This document shows positions 52,813 to 61,485 of a stretch of DNA of 64,000 nt, piece by piece. Below the pieces are notes generated by a model, which had not been told where the DNA came from, ran no database searches, and was given only the letters and a program-made list of their open reading frames with translations. Source of the stretch: an uncultured Oscillospiraceae bacterium (GTDB lineage: Bacteria > Bacillota > Clostridia > Oscillospirales > Oscillospiraceae). Every line of letters starts with the position of its first letter. The first letter of the stretch is position 1. The stretch lies in assembly GCA_934591705.1 (NCBI GenBank), contig CAKTPM010000003.1:40533-104532 (forward strand), in the 5' to 3' direction. The translations under genes and the position numbers were made by a program.

Positions 52813-53148
52813 TCCCGGGGATTTGAAACGAATTCCGAGGGCGGCGTCCCGCAGGGGCGGCGGCCTCGGCAGCAAACATGCCGGTGGCATGTTTGCGCAA
52901 TGAGAGGAAAATCCCTCCCACTGCGCCAAAAAATAGCTCGCCCATCGGGGCGGGCTATTTTTTTATCCCGGGGATTTGAAACGAATTCCGAGGGCGGCGT
53001 CCCGCAGGGACGGCGGCTTCGGCAGCAAACATGCCGGTGGCATGTTTGCGCAATGAGAGGAAAATCCCTCCCACTGCGCCAAAAAAATAGCTCGCCCCAA
53101 TGGGCGGGCTATTTTTTCATCCCGGGATTTGAAACGAATTCTGAGGGG
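52812..53148 (+). repeat. Tandem 153/154-bp repeat containing copies of the tRNA-Ser 3' end
   Basis: Two full units start at 52812 and 52965 and a 30-bp partial third starts at 53119. Each full unit has the block gggatttgaaacgaattc (which contains an inverted 10-mer of the tRNA T arm), a perfect 11-bp palindrome (gcaaacatgcc / ggcatgtttgc), the tRNA tail aaatccctcccactgcgcca followed by A residues, and its own terminator hairpin (agctcgccc / gggcgggct with a T-run; 52931-52964 and 53083-53117). The two units are nearly identical. Confidence 0.92.
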
Positions 53149-53255
53149 CTTTTTCTTGCGCCGGAAAAGCAGCGGTGCTATACTGCTCTCAGACAAAGGA
53201 AAACGCCGTCCGGGGACAGCGGGCGGCATGCACCGCGGTGAGAAAGGAGCGCACA

Positions 53256-53873
53256 ATGAAGGTTTTGATGATCAACGGAAGCCCCCGGGCCGACGGCAAC
53301 ACCGCCATCGCCCTGGAGGAAATGCGGGCGGTCTTCGTCCGGGAGGGCGTGGAGACCCGGCTGGTGCAGGTAGGCCAGCTGGCGGTACGGGGCTGCACGG
53401 CCTGCGGCCGCTGCAGGGAGCTGGGCCGGTGCGTATACGACGATGTGGTCAACGAGCTGGCGGCGGAATTCGAAACGGCGGAGGGCCTTGTGGCGGCAAG
53501 CCCCGTCTACTATGGCTCCGCCAACGCCACCCTCATCGCCGTGCTGGATCGGCTCTTCCAGAGCACCGGCTTCGACAAGACCATGAAGGTGGGCGCCGGC
53601 GTGGTCTGCGCCCGGCGGGGCGGCTGCTCGGCCACCTTTGACCAGCTGAACAAGTACTTCACCATCTCCGGCATGCCGGTGGTGTCCAGCCAATACTGGA
53701 ACTCCATCCACGGCCGCACGCCGGGAGAGGCCGCCCGGGACGCAGAGGGCCTGCAGACCATGCGGGTACTGGCCCGGAACATGACCTTTCTCATGAAGAG
53801 CATCGCCCTGGGCAAGGCCCAGCTGGGCCTGCCGGAGAAGGAGGAGCGCCTCTACACGCACTTCATCCGGTAG
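53256..53873 (+). CDS. Flavodoxin-fold NADPH-dependent FMN reductase / iron-sulfur flavoprotein family
   Basis: A 205-residue flavoprotein of the NADPH-dependent FMN reductase family. The FMN phosphate loop is INGSPRADGNT (residues 6-16). A Cys cluster CTACGRCRELGRC (about 47-59) resembles that of iron-sulfur flavoproteins, and ASPVYYGSANATL is the second FMN-contact motif. It likely carries electrons or reduces quinones or metals in the cytosol. The ATG at 53256 has aaaggag at 6 bases; an upstream in-frame ATG lies in the repeat-flanking region. Confidence 0.88.
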   Translation: MKVLMINGSPRADGNTAIALEEMRAVFVREGVETRLVQVGQLAVRGCTACGRCRELGRCVYDDVVNELAAEFETAEGLVAASPVYYGSANATLIAVLDRLFQSTGFDKTMKVGAGVVCARRGGCSATFDQLNKYFTISGMPVVSSQYWNSIHGRTPGEAARDAEGLQTMRVLARNMTFLMKSIALGKAQLGLPEKEERLYTHFIR

Positions 53874-53907
53874 ACCCCCGGCAGGGCACAGCCCGACCCA
53901 CAGGGAT

Positions 53908-53945
53908 AAAAAAACACCGTCTGCCGCTGGCAGACGGTGTTTTTT
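53908..53945. terminator. Bidirectional terminator
   Basis: A acaccgtctgcc / ggcagacggtgt stem with A and T runs lies between the flavoprotein gene and rny, which converge. Confidence 0.93.
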
Positions 53946-53954
53946 ACAGGATCT

Positions 53955-55505
53955 TTACTTGGCGTACTCCACGACCTTGGTCTCCCGCAGGACATGGACC
54001 TTGATCTGGCCGGGATACTCCAGCTCGTTTTCGATGCGGCGGGCAAGCTCCCGGGCGAGAATGACCATCTCGTCCTCGCTGACCTGCTCGGGCTTCACCA
54101 TCACGCGGACCTCGCGGCCGGCCTGGATGGCATAGCTCTTCTCCACGCCGGGATAGGTGCCGGTGATCTCCTCCAGCTTCTCCAGGCGCTTGATATAGTT
54201 CTCCAGATTCTCGCGGCGGGCGCCGGGACGGGCGGCGGAGATGGCATCGGCCGCCTGGACCAGGCAGGCCACCAGCGTCTTGCACTCCACATCGCCGTGG
54301 TGGGCCTGGATGGCGTGGATGATCTCCTCGCGCTCCTTGTACTTCCGGCAGTACTCCACGCCCAGGGCCACATGGGTGCCCTCGAACTCGTGGTCCAGGG
54401 CCTTGCCGATATCGTGCAGCAGGCCCGCCCGCTTGGCGGCGTAGACATCGGCGCCCAGCTCGGCGGCCATCATGCCGGCGATATGGCTGACCTCGATGGA
54501 GTGCTGCAGGACATTCTGCCCGTAGCTGGTGCGGTAGTGGAGCTTGCCCAGGAGCTTCTGCAGCTCGGGGTGCAGGCCCCGGACGCCGGTCTCCAGCACG
54601 GCCCGCTCGCCCTCGGAGCGGATGACGGCGTCTACCTCCCGGCGGGCCTTCTCCACCATCTCCTCAATGTGGGTGGGGTGGATGCGGCCGTCGGCGATGA
54701 GCTTTTCCAGGGCTACCCGGGCCACCTCGCGGCGGACGGGCTCGAAGCAGGAGACGGTGATGGCCTCCGGGGTATCGTCGATGATGAGATCGGCGCCGGT
54801 GAGGGTTTCGATGGTGCGGATGTTGCGGCCCTCGCGGCCGATGATGCGGCCCTTCATCTCGTCATTGGGCAGGGGAACCACACTGACGGTGATCTCGGCG
54901 ACATGGTCGGCGGCGCAGCGCTGGATAGCGGTGGCCACGATCTCCCGGGCGCGCTGGTCGGCCTCGTCGCGGGCCTTGGCCTCCAGCTCCTTGATCTTCA
55001 TGGCGGTCTCGTGAGTGACCTCACTTTCCACCTGGTCGATCAGGTACTGCTTGGCCTGGTCGGCGGTCAGGCCGGAGATGCGCTCGAGCATCTCGGTCTG
55101 GCTGCGCTTAACGGTTTTGAGCTCTTCTTTTTCGCGTTCCAGCTCGGCATATTTTTCCTGCAGAGCTTCTTCCTTCTTTTCGATCAGCTCGGTCTTGTGA
55201 TCGAGGTTTTCTTCCTTCTGCTGCAAACGGCGCTCCTGCTTTTGCTGCTCGGCGCGGCGTTCCTTGACTTCCTTCTCGTATTCAGTTCGGTTACGCAGAA
55301 TTTCTTCCTTGGCCTCCAAAAGTGCCTCGCGCTTTTTGTTCTCGGCGCTCTTGATGGCTTCGTTATAAATGCGCAGCGCCTCGTCCTCGGCGTTTTTGAT
55401 GGTGCGCGCATCTTTCTTTTCCTTGGCCTTAATGATCAGAACACAAGCGAGGATGCCAAGTCCGAAGGTGATGACCGCCAAAATGACGGCATACAGTACG
55501 GGCAT
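53955..55505 (-). CDS. rny: Ribonuclease Y
   Basis: A 516-residue membrane-anchored endoribonuclease that starts mRNA decay in Firmicutes. It has an N-terminal membrane helix (about 3-25), a long charged coiled coil (about 30-200), a KH RNA-binding domain ([21 protein letters not shown], written here as residues near 215-235) and an HD domain with the metal motif LLHDIGKA. Length is typical. The ATG has aggaggt upstream and a near-consensus promoter. Confidence 0.97.
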   Translation of the reverse strand: MPVLYAVILAVITFGLGILACVLIIKAKEKKDARTIKNAEDEALRIYNEAIKSAENKKREALLEAKEEILRNRTEYEKEVKERRAEQQKQERRLQQKEENLDHKTELIEKKEEALQEKYAELEREKEELKTVKRSQTEMLERISGLTADQAKQYLIDQVESEVTHETAMKIKELEAKARDEADQRAREIVATAIQRCAADHVAEITVSVVPLPNDEMKGRIIGREGRNIRTIETLTGADLIIDDTPEAITVSCFEPVRREVARVALEKLIADGRIHPTHIEEMVEKARREVDAVIRSEGERAVLETGVRGLHPELQKLLGKLHYRTSYGQNVLQHSIEVSHIAGMMAAELGADVYAAKRAGLLHDIGKALDHEFEGTHVALGVEYCRKYKEREEIIHAIQAHHGDVECKTLVACLVQAADAISAARPGARRENLENYIKRLEKLEEITGTYPGVEKSYAIQAGREVRVMVKPEQVSEDEMVILARELARRIENELEYPGQIKVHVLRETKVVEYAK

Positions 55506-55610
55506 GGTGTACCTCCTATTTGTTTGTGTATATGGCGGCGGCTGCTCCGCCGCTCGGCAGACGAAAACCGGGACATTCCCCTAAAATGCTCCGATAATGA
55601 TCCATTGATC

Positions 55611-55640
55611 ATTCTACCCCCGATTATGGTAAACTGTCAA
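55611..55640 (-). promoter_or_regulatory. Promoter of rny
   Basis: On the minus strand, TTGACA and TAGAAT are 18 bp apart, about 100 bases upstream of the ATG. Confidence 0.75.
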
Positions 55641-55659
55641 GGGAAACTTGCTCCGGGGC

Positions 55660-56403
55660 CTACAATTCTATGTAATTTGCCGCCGCGTAGCCCGCCAGGT
55701 CTCCGTAGGCCACGGCGTACCAGCCGTTATACGCCCCGTAGACCGTGACGGTCTCCCCCCGGGGGAGGGCGCCCACCGCCGGGCCGCCGGCATCGGGATA
55801 GGCCCGGAGGGTCAGGGGGCCCTCCGCGGTGGCCACCACGCCCTTTTGGGGCACGCCGGGCTCGATGAAGGGCAGGGAGAAATAGTCGCAGAGGCCCATC
55901 ACCAGGGACCGGGCGATGGTGCCCACATTGCTCTCGATCCACCGGGCGTCCTCTACATTGTCGTGATAGCCGAGCTCCAGCAGGTTCGCCGGCGGCTTGG
56001 GACGCCGGACCTCCCCGAGCGTGGTGGTGGCCTGCACGGTGACCTTCTGGGGCAGGGGGTAGATGCGCCGGAGCTGGGCCCGGAAGATCTCCGCCGCCTC
56101 CTTTCCCTTGACGGAGGTGGGGTAGTAAAAGCAGATGATGCCGCGCGCCTGTCCCTCCGTGCGGCCGTCCCCGGAGGCGTTGGAGTGCAGGGCCAGGTAG
56201 AAGTCATATTCCCCCTGGGCGGCCTGGGCGATGGAGGAGGCGGCGGTCATTTGGGGCGTGTTGCGGGTAAAGCGGATGGTATTGGCCCGGAGGTAGGGCT
56301 CCATGGCGTCGGCCACCAGGTTCATCCAATATTCCTCGCTGCCGGAGCCGGTGATGTAGGTGTTATACTCCTGGGTGCTGGGCGAAAGATAGATCTTGGG
56401 CAT
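55660..56403 (-). CDS. N-acetylmuramoyl-L-alanine amidase with SH3 domain
   Basis: A 247-residue Amidase_3-type hydrolase, which cuts the bond between MurNAc and the stem peptide. Motifs IYLSPSTQE, FYLALHSNA (zinc His) and NLLELGYHDN (catalytic Glu) are present, followed by a C-terminal SH3-like domain (about 185-247) ending GYAAANYIEL. No signal peptide is visible, so it may act in the spore mother cell or be released on lysis. The start at 56403 has aagggggac; longer upstream reading is an antisense shadow of the rlmI gene. Confidence 0.85.
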   Translation of the reverse strand: MPKIYLSPSTQEYNTYITGSGSEEYWMNLVADAMEPYLRANTIRFTRNTPQMTAASSIAQAAQGEYDFYLALHSNASGDGRTEGQARGIICFYYPTSVKGKEAAEIFRAQLRRIYPLPQKVTVQATTTLGEVRRPKPPANLLELGYHDNVEDARWIESNVGTIARSLVMGLCDYFSLPFIEPGVPQKGVVATAEGPLTLRAYPDAGGPAVGALPRGETVTVYGAYNGWYAVAYGDLAGYAAANYIEL

Positions 56404-56505
56404 AAGCGTCCCCCTTCTGCGGATTTTTTCTCTATCACTATATGGAAATCCGCCGGGGAATATGGTAAAATGGCGGATGAAATTTTCAAGAAAGGCGGCA
56501 GGGCC

Positions 56506-57732
56506 ATGAAAACGACCAGACCTTATGCCCATGTGACCATCACCTCCAAGGGAGAGGCCGCCCTCACCGGCGGGCACCCCTGGGTCTATGCCGGGGAGAT
56601 CACCGGCCTGAGCGGCGAAATACAGGATGGCGACCTGGTGGATGTGCTCTCCCGCCGGGGCAGCTACCTGGGCACCGGCTTTTATAACAGCGCCTCCCTG
56701 ATCCGGGTGCGGCTTTTGAGCCGCAATGCCAACGACACCTTTGACGAGGCCTTTTGGCGGCGGCGCATCGAATATGCCTGGCAGTACCGCAAAACCGTCA
56801 TGAGAGACGATATCTCCTGCTGCCGGGTGATCTTCGGGGAGGCGGATATGTTCCCGGGCCTCACCGTGGACCGCTTTTCCAATGTGCTGGTGGCCCAGGT
56901 GCTGAGCTTGGGCATGGAGCGGCGCAGGGCTGTGATCTTCCCCCTTCTGGCGGAGGTCCTCCGGGCCGACGGCCAGGACATCGCCGGCATCTATGAGCGC
57001 AGTGATGTAGAGCTGCGGCACAAGGAGGGCATGGAGCCCTTCGTGGGCTGGTACGCCCTGCCCGGGGAAAAAGTCCCCGACTTCACCGCCACGGACATTG
57101 TGGAGAACGGCATCCGCTACACGGTGGACTTCCAGAACGGGCAGAAGACCGGCTTTTTCCTGGATCAGAAGTACAACCGCCTGGCGGTGGCCAAGCTGGC
57201 CCGGGGCAAAACGGTGCTGGACTGCTTTACCCACACCGGCAGCTTCGCCCTCAATGCCGCCCGGGGCGGCGCCAAGCGGGTGGTGGCTGTGGATGTGAGC
57301 CAGTTCGCCGTGGACTGCGCGGCGGAGAACGCCCGGAAAAACGGGCTCGACGGCGTCATGGAGTGCCGCTGCGCCAATGTATTCGACCTTCTGCCGGAGC
57401 TGGAAAAGCAGCCCCGGGAGTTTGACTTCATCATCCTCGACCCGCCGGCCTTCACCAAGTCCCGGAAAACGGTGGCCAGCGCCATGACCGGCTACAAGGA
57501 GATCAACTACCGGGCCATGAAACTGCTGCCCCGGGGCGGGTATCTGGCCACCTGCTCGTGCAGCCACTTTGCCACAGAGGCGCTGTTCATCCAGATGCTC
57601 CGGGCCGCCGCCCACGACGCCGGGGTGCAGCTGCGGCAGATCGAGGTCCGCCAGCAGTGTGCCGACCACCCCATCCTCTGGGGCGTGGAGGAGACCAATT
57701 ACCTCAAGTTCTTCCTGTTCCAGGTGGTGTGA
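56506..57732 (+). CDS. Class I SAM-dependent rRNA methyltransferase, RlmI-like
   Basis: A 408-residue cytosine-C5 methyltransferase of the RlmI/YwbD family, acting on 23S rRNA. The N-terminal PUA domain (HPWVYAGEITGLSG, about 20-75) is followed by an EEHEE-like domain and the Rossmann methyltransferase with DCFTHTGSFALNAA and LDPPAFTKS. A catalytic Cys is present in TCSCSHF. The ATG at 56506 is chosen because the PUA domain starts right after it. Confidence 0.9.
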   Translation: MKTTRPYAHVTITSKGEAALTGGHPWVYAGEITGLSGEIQDGDLVDVLSRRGSYLGTGFYNSASLIRVRLLSRNANDTFDEAFWRRRIEYAWQYRKTVMRDDISCCRVIFGEADMFPGLTVDRFSNVLVAQVLSLGMERRRAVIFPLLAEVLRADGQDIAGIYERSDVELRHKEGMEPFVGWYALPGEKVPDFTATDIVENGIRYTVDFQNGQKTGFFLDQKYNRLAVAKLARGKTVLDCFTHTGSFALNAARGGAKRVVAVDVSQFAVDCAAENARKNGLDGVMECRCANVFDLLPELEKQPREFDFIILDPPAFTKSRKTVASAMTGYKEINYRAMKLLPRGGYLATCSCSHFATEALFIQMLRAAAHDAGVQLRQIEVRQQCADHPILWGVEETNYLKFFLFQVV

Positions 57733-57832
57733 GGGCGCTGCCCCCGACGGGGCTTAACACAAATCTTATCCCCGGCATGGCAGAATAAAGGAAAGCCCGC
57801 CGCCGGCGGAACGACTTAGAGGGGAGAATCCT

Positions 57833-58357
57833 ATGACATTTGAGATCCACAGCCAGATCACCAGCCGCGCCATGACCGTGGCGGCCCGGGCCATGCGCAG
57901 GGTGCTGCTGCGAAAGCGCAGTCTCTTTTTCGCCATCTTCGGCTGGGCCCTCTTTTTCCTCAACGCCCTGCTGCTCTCCCCTCCTCCGGGGGTTCCCTTT
58001 ACCCTGAGCGTCAGGACGCTGACCTCCCTGCTGGTGGAGGCCCTGCTGCTGGCTGCGCTGCTGTTTTCCGACCGCATCAACGGCGCCCTCGCCCGCAAAA
58101 ACGCCTTGGCAGGCACCAGGGAGTATCACATTGTCTTCGGGGAGGAGGGCTATACCGTCATCACGGCGGTCAGCACCTCCACCTTCCGCTATGAGCTGAT
58201 CGACGCCCTGGCGGAGTCCCGGGACTATATGATCCTGCTGATGAGAAGGCGCTATGCCCAGCCCCTGGACAAGAGCACTCTCACCGGCGGCACGGCAGAG
58301 GAGCTCCGTGGCTTCCTGGAGGAAAAGACCGGCAAGAAATTTCAGCGCGTGAAATAA
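57833..58357 (+). CDS. YcxB-like membrane protein
   Basis: A 174-residue protein with two membrane helices (about 33-50 and 65-83) and a C-terminal cytoplasmic domain. The tail (FGEEGYTVITAVSTSTFRYELIDALAESRDYMILLM, spanning about 103-138) matches the YcxB-like domain PF14317, whose role is unknown. A gagggga site precedes the ATG. Confidence 0.75.
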   Translation: MTFEIHSQITSRAMTVAARAMRRVLLRKRSLFFAIFGWALFFLNALLLSPPPGVPFTLSVRTLTSLLVEALLLAALLFSDRINGALARKNALAGTREYHIVFGEEGYTVITAVSTSTFRYELIDALAESRDYMILLMRRRYAQPLDKSTLTGGTAEELRGFLEEKTGKKFQRVK

Positions 58358-58376
58358 ATGCCCCAAAAAAAGCAGA

Positions 58377-58415
58377 AGCCCCGGGAGCGCTTGCGGCGCT
58401 CCCGGGGCTATTTTC
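58377..58415. terminator. Terminator between the YcxB-like gene and the cyclophilin gene
   Basis: A perfect 14-bp stem (agccccgggagcgc / gcgctcccggggct) is followed by attttc on + and a shorter T-rich stretch on the minus strand. Confidence 0.88.
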
Positions 58416-58437
58416 ATTTCTTTCGCTTATCTCCCGC

Positions 58438-58974
58438 TTATTTCAGCTCCGGCAGCTTGTCGGGGCCGGGATAATCCACGCCCTGGGTGTCCACCCGGAC
58501 GGACTTCATCACCTGCGGGGTCTTGGGCTTGTTGGTGAGCATGTTCCGGGGCACCGCCACCATGCGGTCTACCTCCTCCATGCCCTCGATGACCATACCG
58601 AAGGCGGCGTACTCGCCGTCCAGATGGGGGGCGTCCTTGTGCATGATGAAGAACTGGCTGCCGGCGCTGTCGGGCACCATGGTGCGGGCCATGGACAAAA
58701 CGCCCCGGGTATGGCGCAGATCGTTTTGGAAGCCGTTGGAGGCAAACTCGCCCCGGATGCAGTACCCCGGGCCGCCCATGCCGGTGCCCTCCGGGCAGCC
58801 GCCCTGGACCATGAAGCCGTAGATGCAGCGGTGGAAAATAAGCCCGTCATAGAAGCCCTTGTTGGCCAGCTCGATGAAGTTATACACGCTCTGGGGGGCG
58901 ATGTCGGGATAGAGCTCGCCGATGATCTTAGCGCCGTTTTCCATCTCGATCGTAAAGATAGGGTTGTTTGCCAT
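58438..58974 (-). CDS. Peptidyl-prolyl cis-trans isomerase, cyclophilin type
   Basis: A 178-residue cytosolic cyclophilin. The catalytic Arg is in FHRCIYGFMVQGG, with SQFFI and the FGMVIEGMEEVD region also conserved. It has no signal peptide. It lies 43 bases downstream of smpB on the same strand and probably shares its promoter. Confidence 0.93.
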   Translation of the reverse strand: MANNPIFTIEMENGAKIIGELYPDIAPQSVYNFIELANKGFYDGLIFHRCIYGFMVQGGCPEGTGMGGPGYCIRGEFASNGFQNDLRHTRGVLSMARTMVPDSAGSQFFIMHKDAPHLDGEYAAFGMVIEGMEEVDRMVAVPRNMLTNKPKTPQVMKSVRVDTQGVDYPGPDKLPELK

Positions 58975-59017
58975 CTGAAAATTTCTCCTTTACCGTTTTA
59001 CTTTTGTCGTTTTCGTT

Positions 59018-59482
59018 TTAGTGGTTATAGTCTTTTCTGGCCCGATCCATCTCCCGCTTGGCGTCCCGCTGGGCCAGGGCCTGGCGCTTATCGTAGTTTT
59101 TCTTGCCCTTGCAGAGCCCCAGCTCCACCTTCACCCGGCCGTTTTTGAAGTATAAGCTCAGGGGGATGAGGGCATAGCCGTCCTGCTTCTGGAGGTCATA
59201 GAGCTTGCGTATCTCCCGCTTGTGGAGCAAAAGGCGCTTGGGCCGGTCCGGGTCCCGGTTGAAGATGTTGCCCTGCTCATAGGGGGATATGTGCAGATGG
59301 TAGGCGTAGACCTCGCCGTCCTTGGCGGTGCAGAAGCTGTCCTTCAGGTTGGCCGCGCCCTGGCGGATGGACTTGACCTCCGTGCCGAAAAGCTCGATGC
59401 CCGCCTCGTAGCGCTCCTCCACAAAGTAGTCGTGGAATGCCTTTCTGTTCTGCGCCGCGACCTTGATGCCGGACTTCTCCAT
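59018..59482 (-). CDS. smpB: SsrA-binding protein SmpB
   Basis: A 154-residue partner of tmRNA in rescue of stalled ribosomes. [36 protein letters not shown] and the C-terminal helix [19 protein letters not shown] match the family. The tmRNA gene is not in this window. An own promoter lies at 59511-59539. Confidence 0.96.
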   Translation of the reverse strand: MEKSGIKVAAQNRKAFHDYFVEERYEAGIELFGTEVKSIRQGAANLKDSFCTAKDGEVYAYHLHISPYEQGNIFNRDPDRPKRLLLHKREIRKLYDLQKQDGYALIPLSLYFKNGRVKVELGLCKGKKNYDKRQALAQRDAKREMDRARKDYNH

Positions 59483-59510
59483 GGAACACGCCTCCTTTCT
59501 TCTGGCGGAC

Positions 59511-59539
59511 AGTATACCACATCGCTAAACACCGCGCAA
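59511..59539 (-). promoter_or_regulatory. Promoter of smpB
   Basis: On the minus strand, TTGCGC and TATACT are 17 bp apart. Confidence 0.8.
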
Positions 59540-59547
59540 GTTTTCCC

Positions 59548-59576
59548 TTGCGTCGGCGGCGGATTTCCTGTAAAAT
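59548..59576 (+). promoter_or_regulatory. Promoter of the LysR-type gene
   Basis: TTGCGT and TAAAAT are 17 bp apart. The two divergent -35 elements form an inverted repeat (cgcaag / cttgcg, 59535-59552) with a 6-base centre. Confidence 0.75.
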
Positions 59577-59606
59577 AGTTTCCATCGAGTGGAAGGGGGA
59601 GAGGAT

Positions 59607-60524
59607 ATGACCCTGTTGCAGATGACCTATCTCATGGAGGTGGAGCGCTGCGGCTCCATCAACCGCGCCGCGAAAAATCTCTTCATCACCCAAAGCGCCC
59701 TGTCCAGCGCCATCGCCGAGGCGGAAAAGGAGCTGGGCATCGTGATCTTCCACCGCTCCAACCGGGGCATCACCCTTACCGACGAGGGGCGGGGGCTCAT
59801 CACCCAGATCGCGCCGCTGGTGGACGGCTTTCGCAAGATCACCCGCTACTACAGCGAGCGCCGGGCGGAAAACCGGGTGCGGCTGTCCATCGCCTCCCAG
59901 CGCTATCCCTTCTGCGCCAAGGCCTTTGTGGAATTTCTGCACCTGCTCAATGAGCCCCACCTGGAGGTGAGCTTAAAGGAGATGGAGATGTCCGGGGTCA
60001 TCAACGAGGTGGCCTCCCTGCAGTCTCAGCTGGGCATTCTCTTTGTCTCCGACATGACCGAGCACTTCATCCTGCGGCTTCTGGCGGAGAAGCACCTGGA
60101 ATTCCGCCAGCTCTCCACCGTGCGGCCCCGGGTGTTCCTGCGCAAGGGCCACCCCCTTTCCGGCCGGGAGGCCGTGGAGCTGGAGGAGCTCTACCAATAT
60201 CCCTACGCCATGTTCACCCAGAACGACCTGAACCTGAACTTCGCCGAGGAGGCCGTGGTGGGCACCGCCGTGGACTTTGACCAGGTGGTGTATGTCAACG
60301 ACCGGGCCACCATCTACAACATCATGGCCCACACCAACTGCGTTTCCACCGGCAGCGGCCTTCTGCCCGACGGCTACGGCGACGATCGGCTCACCTCCAT
60401 CCCCCTGAGCGGCAATGTATACCAGATGCGCCTGGGGTACATCCACCCCAAGGGCCTGCCCTTAGGCCCCCTGGAGGAGCAGTTCGTCACCATCCTCCGG
60501 AACATTTTGGACCAGGTGGGATGA
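59607..60524 (+). CDS. LysR family transcriptional regulator
   Basis: A 305-residue regulator with an N-terminal winged helix-turn-helix (YLMEVERCGSINRAAKNLFITQSALSSAI, residues 8-36) and a periplasmic-binding-protein-like effector domain (about 90-300). The ATG at 59607 has gggggagagg upstream. LysR genes often control a divergent gene; here that is smpB, a housekeeping gene, so the target is more likely elsewhere or the gene itself. Confidence 0.9.
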   Translation: MTLLQMTYLMEVERCGSINRAAKNLFITQSALSSAIAEAEKELGIVIFHRSNRGITLTDEGRGLITQIAPLVDGFRKITRYYSERRAENRVRLSIASQRYPFCAKAFVEFLHLLNEPHLEVSLKEMEMSGVINEVASLQSQLGILFVSDMTEHFILRLLAEKHLEFRQLSTVRPRVFLRKGHPLSGREAVELEELYQYPYAMFTQNDLNLNFAEEAVVGTAVDFDQVVYVNDRATIYNIMAHTNCVSTGSGLLPDGYGDDRLTSIPLSGNVYQMRLGYIHPKGLPLGPLEEQFVTILRNILDQVG

Positions 60525-60533
60525 AAATCCCTC

Positions 60534-60562
60534 TTTACAAGCTCGAAAACATGTTCTATAAT
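60534..60562 (+). promoter_or_regulatory. Promoter of the SLOG gene with a LexA-like dyad
   Basis: TTTACA and TATAAT are 17 bp apart. The spacer carries GAAAACATGTTC (60545-60556), which differs at two positions from the Gram-positive SOS box core GAACATATGTTC. Confidence 0.65.
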
Positions 60563-60588
60563 CTCCCTAACAGAGGGGAGGTGGCGCC

Positions 60589-61101
60589 ATGCACGCACCG
60601 GAGATAAGCTGCTGCTTTACCGGCAACCGGCCGGAGAAGCTGCCCTGGGGCGGCAATGAGAGGGATCTGCGCTGCCTTCTCACCCAGGACCAGCTCTATG
60701 CCGCCTTAGAGGACGCCTACGAGCGGGGCTTCCGCCACTTTCTGTGCGGCATGGCCCGGGGCGGGGACTTCTATTTTGCCGAGCTGGTGACGCAGCTGCG
60801 GGTGAAGCACCCGGAGGTGACCCTGGAGGCGGTGATCCCCTATCGGGAGCAGTCCCGCCATTGGGAGCCGGCGGACCGGCGGCGCTACCTGGCCCTGGTG
60901 AAAAGCTGCAACGCCGTCACCATCCTGCAGGAGGACTATACCCCCCAGTGCATGCAGCGGCGCAACCAATACATGGTGGACCGAAGCCGCCTGGTCATCG
61001 CCCTTTACAGCGGCGCTGCCGGCGGCACCCGCAGCACCCTGCTCTATGCCATGCGCCGGGGCGTGGAAACGGTGATCCTCTCGCCCCAGGAGGCCCTCTG
61101 A
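60589..61101 (+). CDS. SLOG-domain protein (DUF1273/YpsA-like)
   Basis: A 170-residue Rossmann-like protein. It starts CCFTGNRPEKLPWG and has FLCGMARGGDFYFAELV and YSGAAGGTRSTLLYAM, matching the DUF1273/YpsA branch of the SLOG superfamily, predicted to bind nucleotide-derived ligands. YpsA affects cell division when overproduced in Bacillus; the biochemical role is unknown. A gaggggaggtgg site precedes the ATG. Confidence 0.85.
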   Translation: MHAPEISCCFTGNRPEKLPWGGNERDLRCLLTQDQLYAALEDAYERGFRHFLCGMARGGDFYFAELVTQLRVKHPEVTLEAVIPYREQSRHWEPADRRRYLALVKSCNAVTILQEDYTPQCMQRRNQYMVDRSRLVIALYSGAAGGTRSTLLYAMRRGVETVILSPQEAL

Positions 61102-61192
61102 GCCCTCCCTCCGCGCCAAGCGGTCTATGCGCCGCAAGCAATATTATTTTTATTCTGCACATCATAAGCAAGCTATACAAAGGAGAATGACT

Positions 61193-61447
61193 ATGGAATA
61201 CACCTATATCCCCCGGGGCACCTGCTCCCGGCGCATGACCGTGGAGCTGGAGGACGGCATCATCAAGAAGGTAGACATCCTGGGGGGCTGCAGCGGCAAT
61301 CTGCAGGGCATCAGCTCCCTCATCACCGGCATGAAGGCGGAGGACGCCATCCGGAAGATGCGGGGCATCTCCTGCGGCGGCAAGCCCACCTCCTGCCCCG
61401 ACCAGCTCTCCATCGCCCTGGAAAAGGCGCTGGCGCAGCATAAATAA
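61193..61447 (+). CDS. TSCPD domain protein (TIGR03905 family)
   Basis: An 84-residue protein that matches the small TSCPD family. Conserved features are the starting YIPRGTCSRRM, GGCSGNLQGIS, the invariant CGGKPTSCPDQLS and a short C-terminal helix. The same motif ends the B12-dependent ribonucleotide reductases, where it binds metal. The function of the stand-alone form is unknown. The start has aaaggag at 9 bases. Confidence 0.9.
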   Translation: MEYTYIPRGTCSRRMTVELEDGIIKKVDILGGCSGNLQGISSLITGMKAEDAIRKMRGISCGGKPTSCPDQLSIALEKALAQHK

Positions 61448-61453
61448 GCCCGC

Positions 61454-61484
61454 AAAAGCCCGGTGCCTGAGGCACCGGGCTTTT
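61454..61484. terminator. Bidirectional terminator
   Basis: The perfect inverted repeat aaaagcccggtgcc / ggcaccgggctttt lies between the convergent TSCPD and galM genes. Confidence 0.93.
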
Positions 61485-61485
61485 C

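Noticed and set aside
52812..53148. Possible CRISPR array
   Set aside because: There are only two full units of 153 bp with no unique spacers, and no cas genes in the window.
52696..53241. Open frames over the tRNA-Ser and its repeats, with products containing the string AQWEGFEPS or repeated RGFETNSEGG
   Set aside because: They arise by translating the tRNA and the 153-bp repeats; similar spurious proteins are well known next to tRNA-Ser genes.
52682..53255. Genomic island at tRNA-Ser
   Set aside because: No integrase or mobility gene lies on either side within the window; only the repeat scar is visible.
55648..56505. An N-terminal extension of the RlmI-like protein by 286 residues
   Set aside because: The added part is antisense to the amidase gene; the PUA domain begins at the chosen ATG.
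59018..59606. tmRNA gene beside smpB
   Set aside because: The 124-base gap holds only divergent promoters; no tRNA-Ala-like acceptor or tag frame is present.
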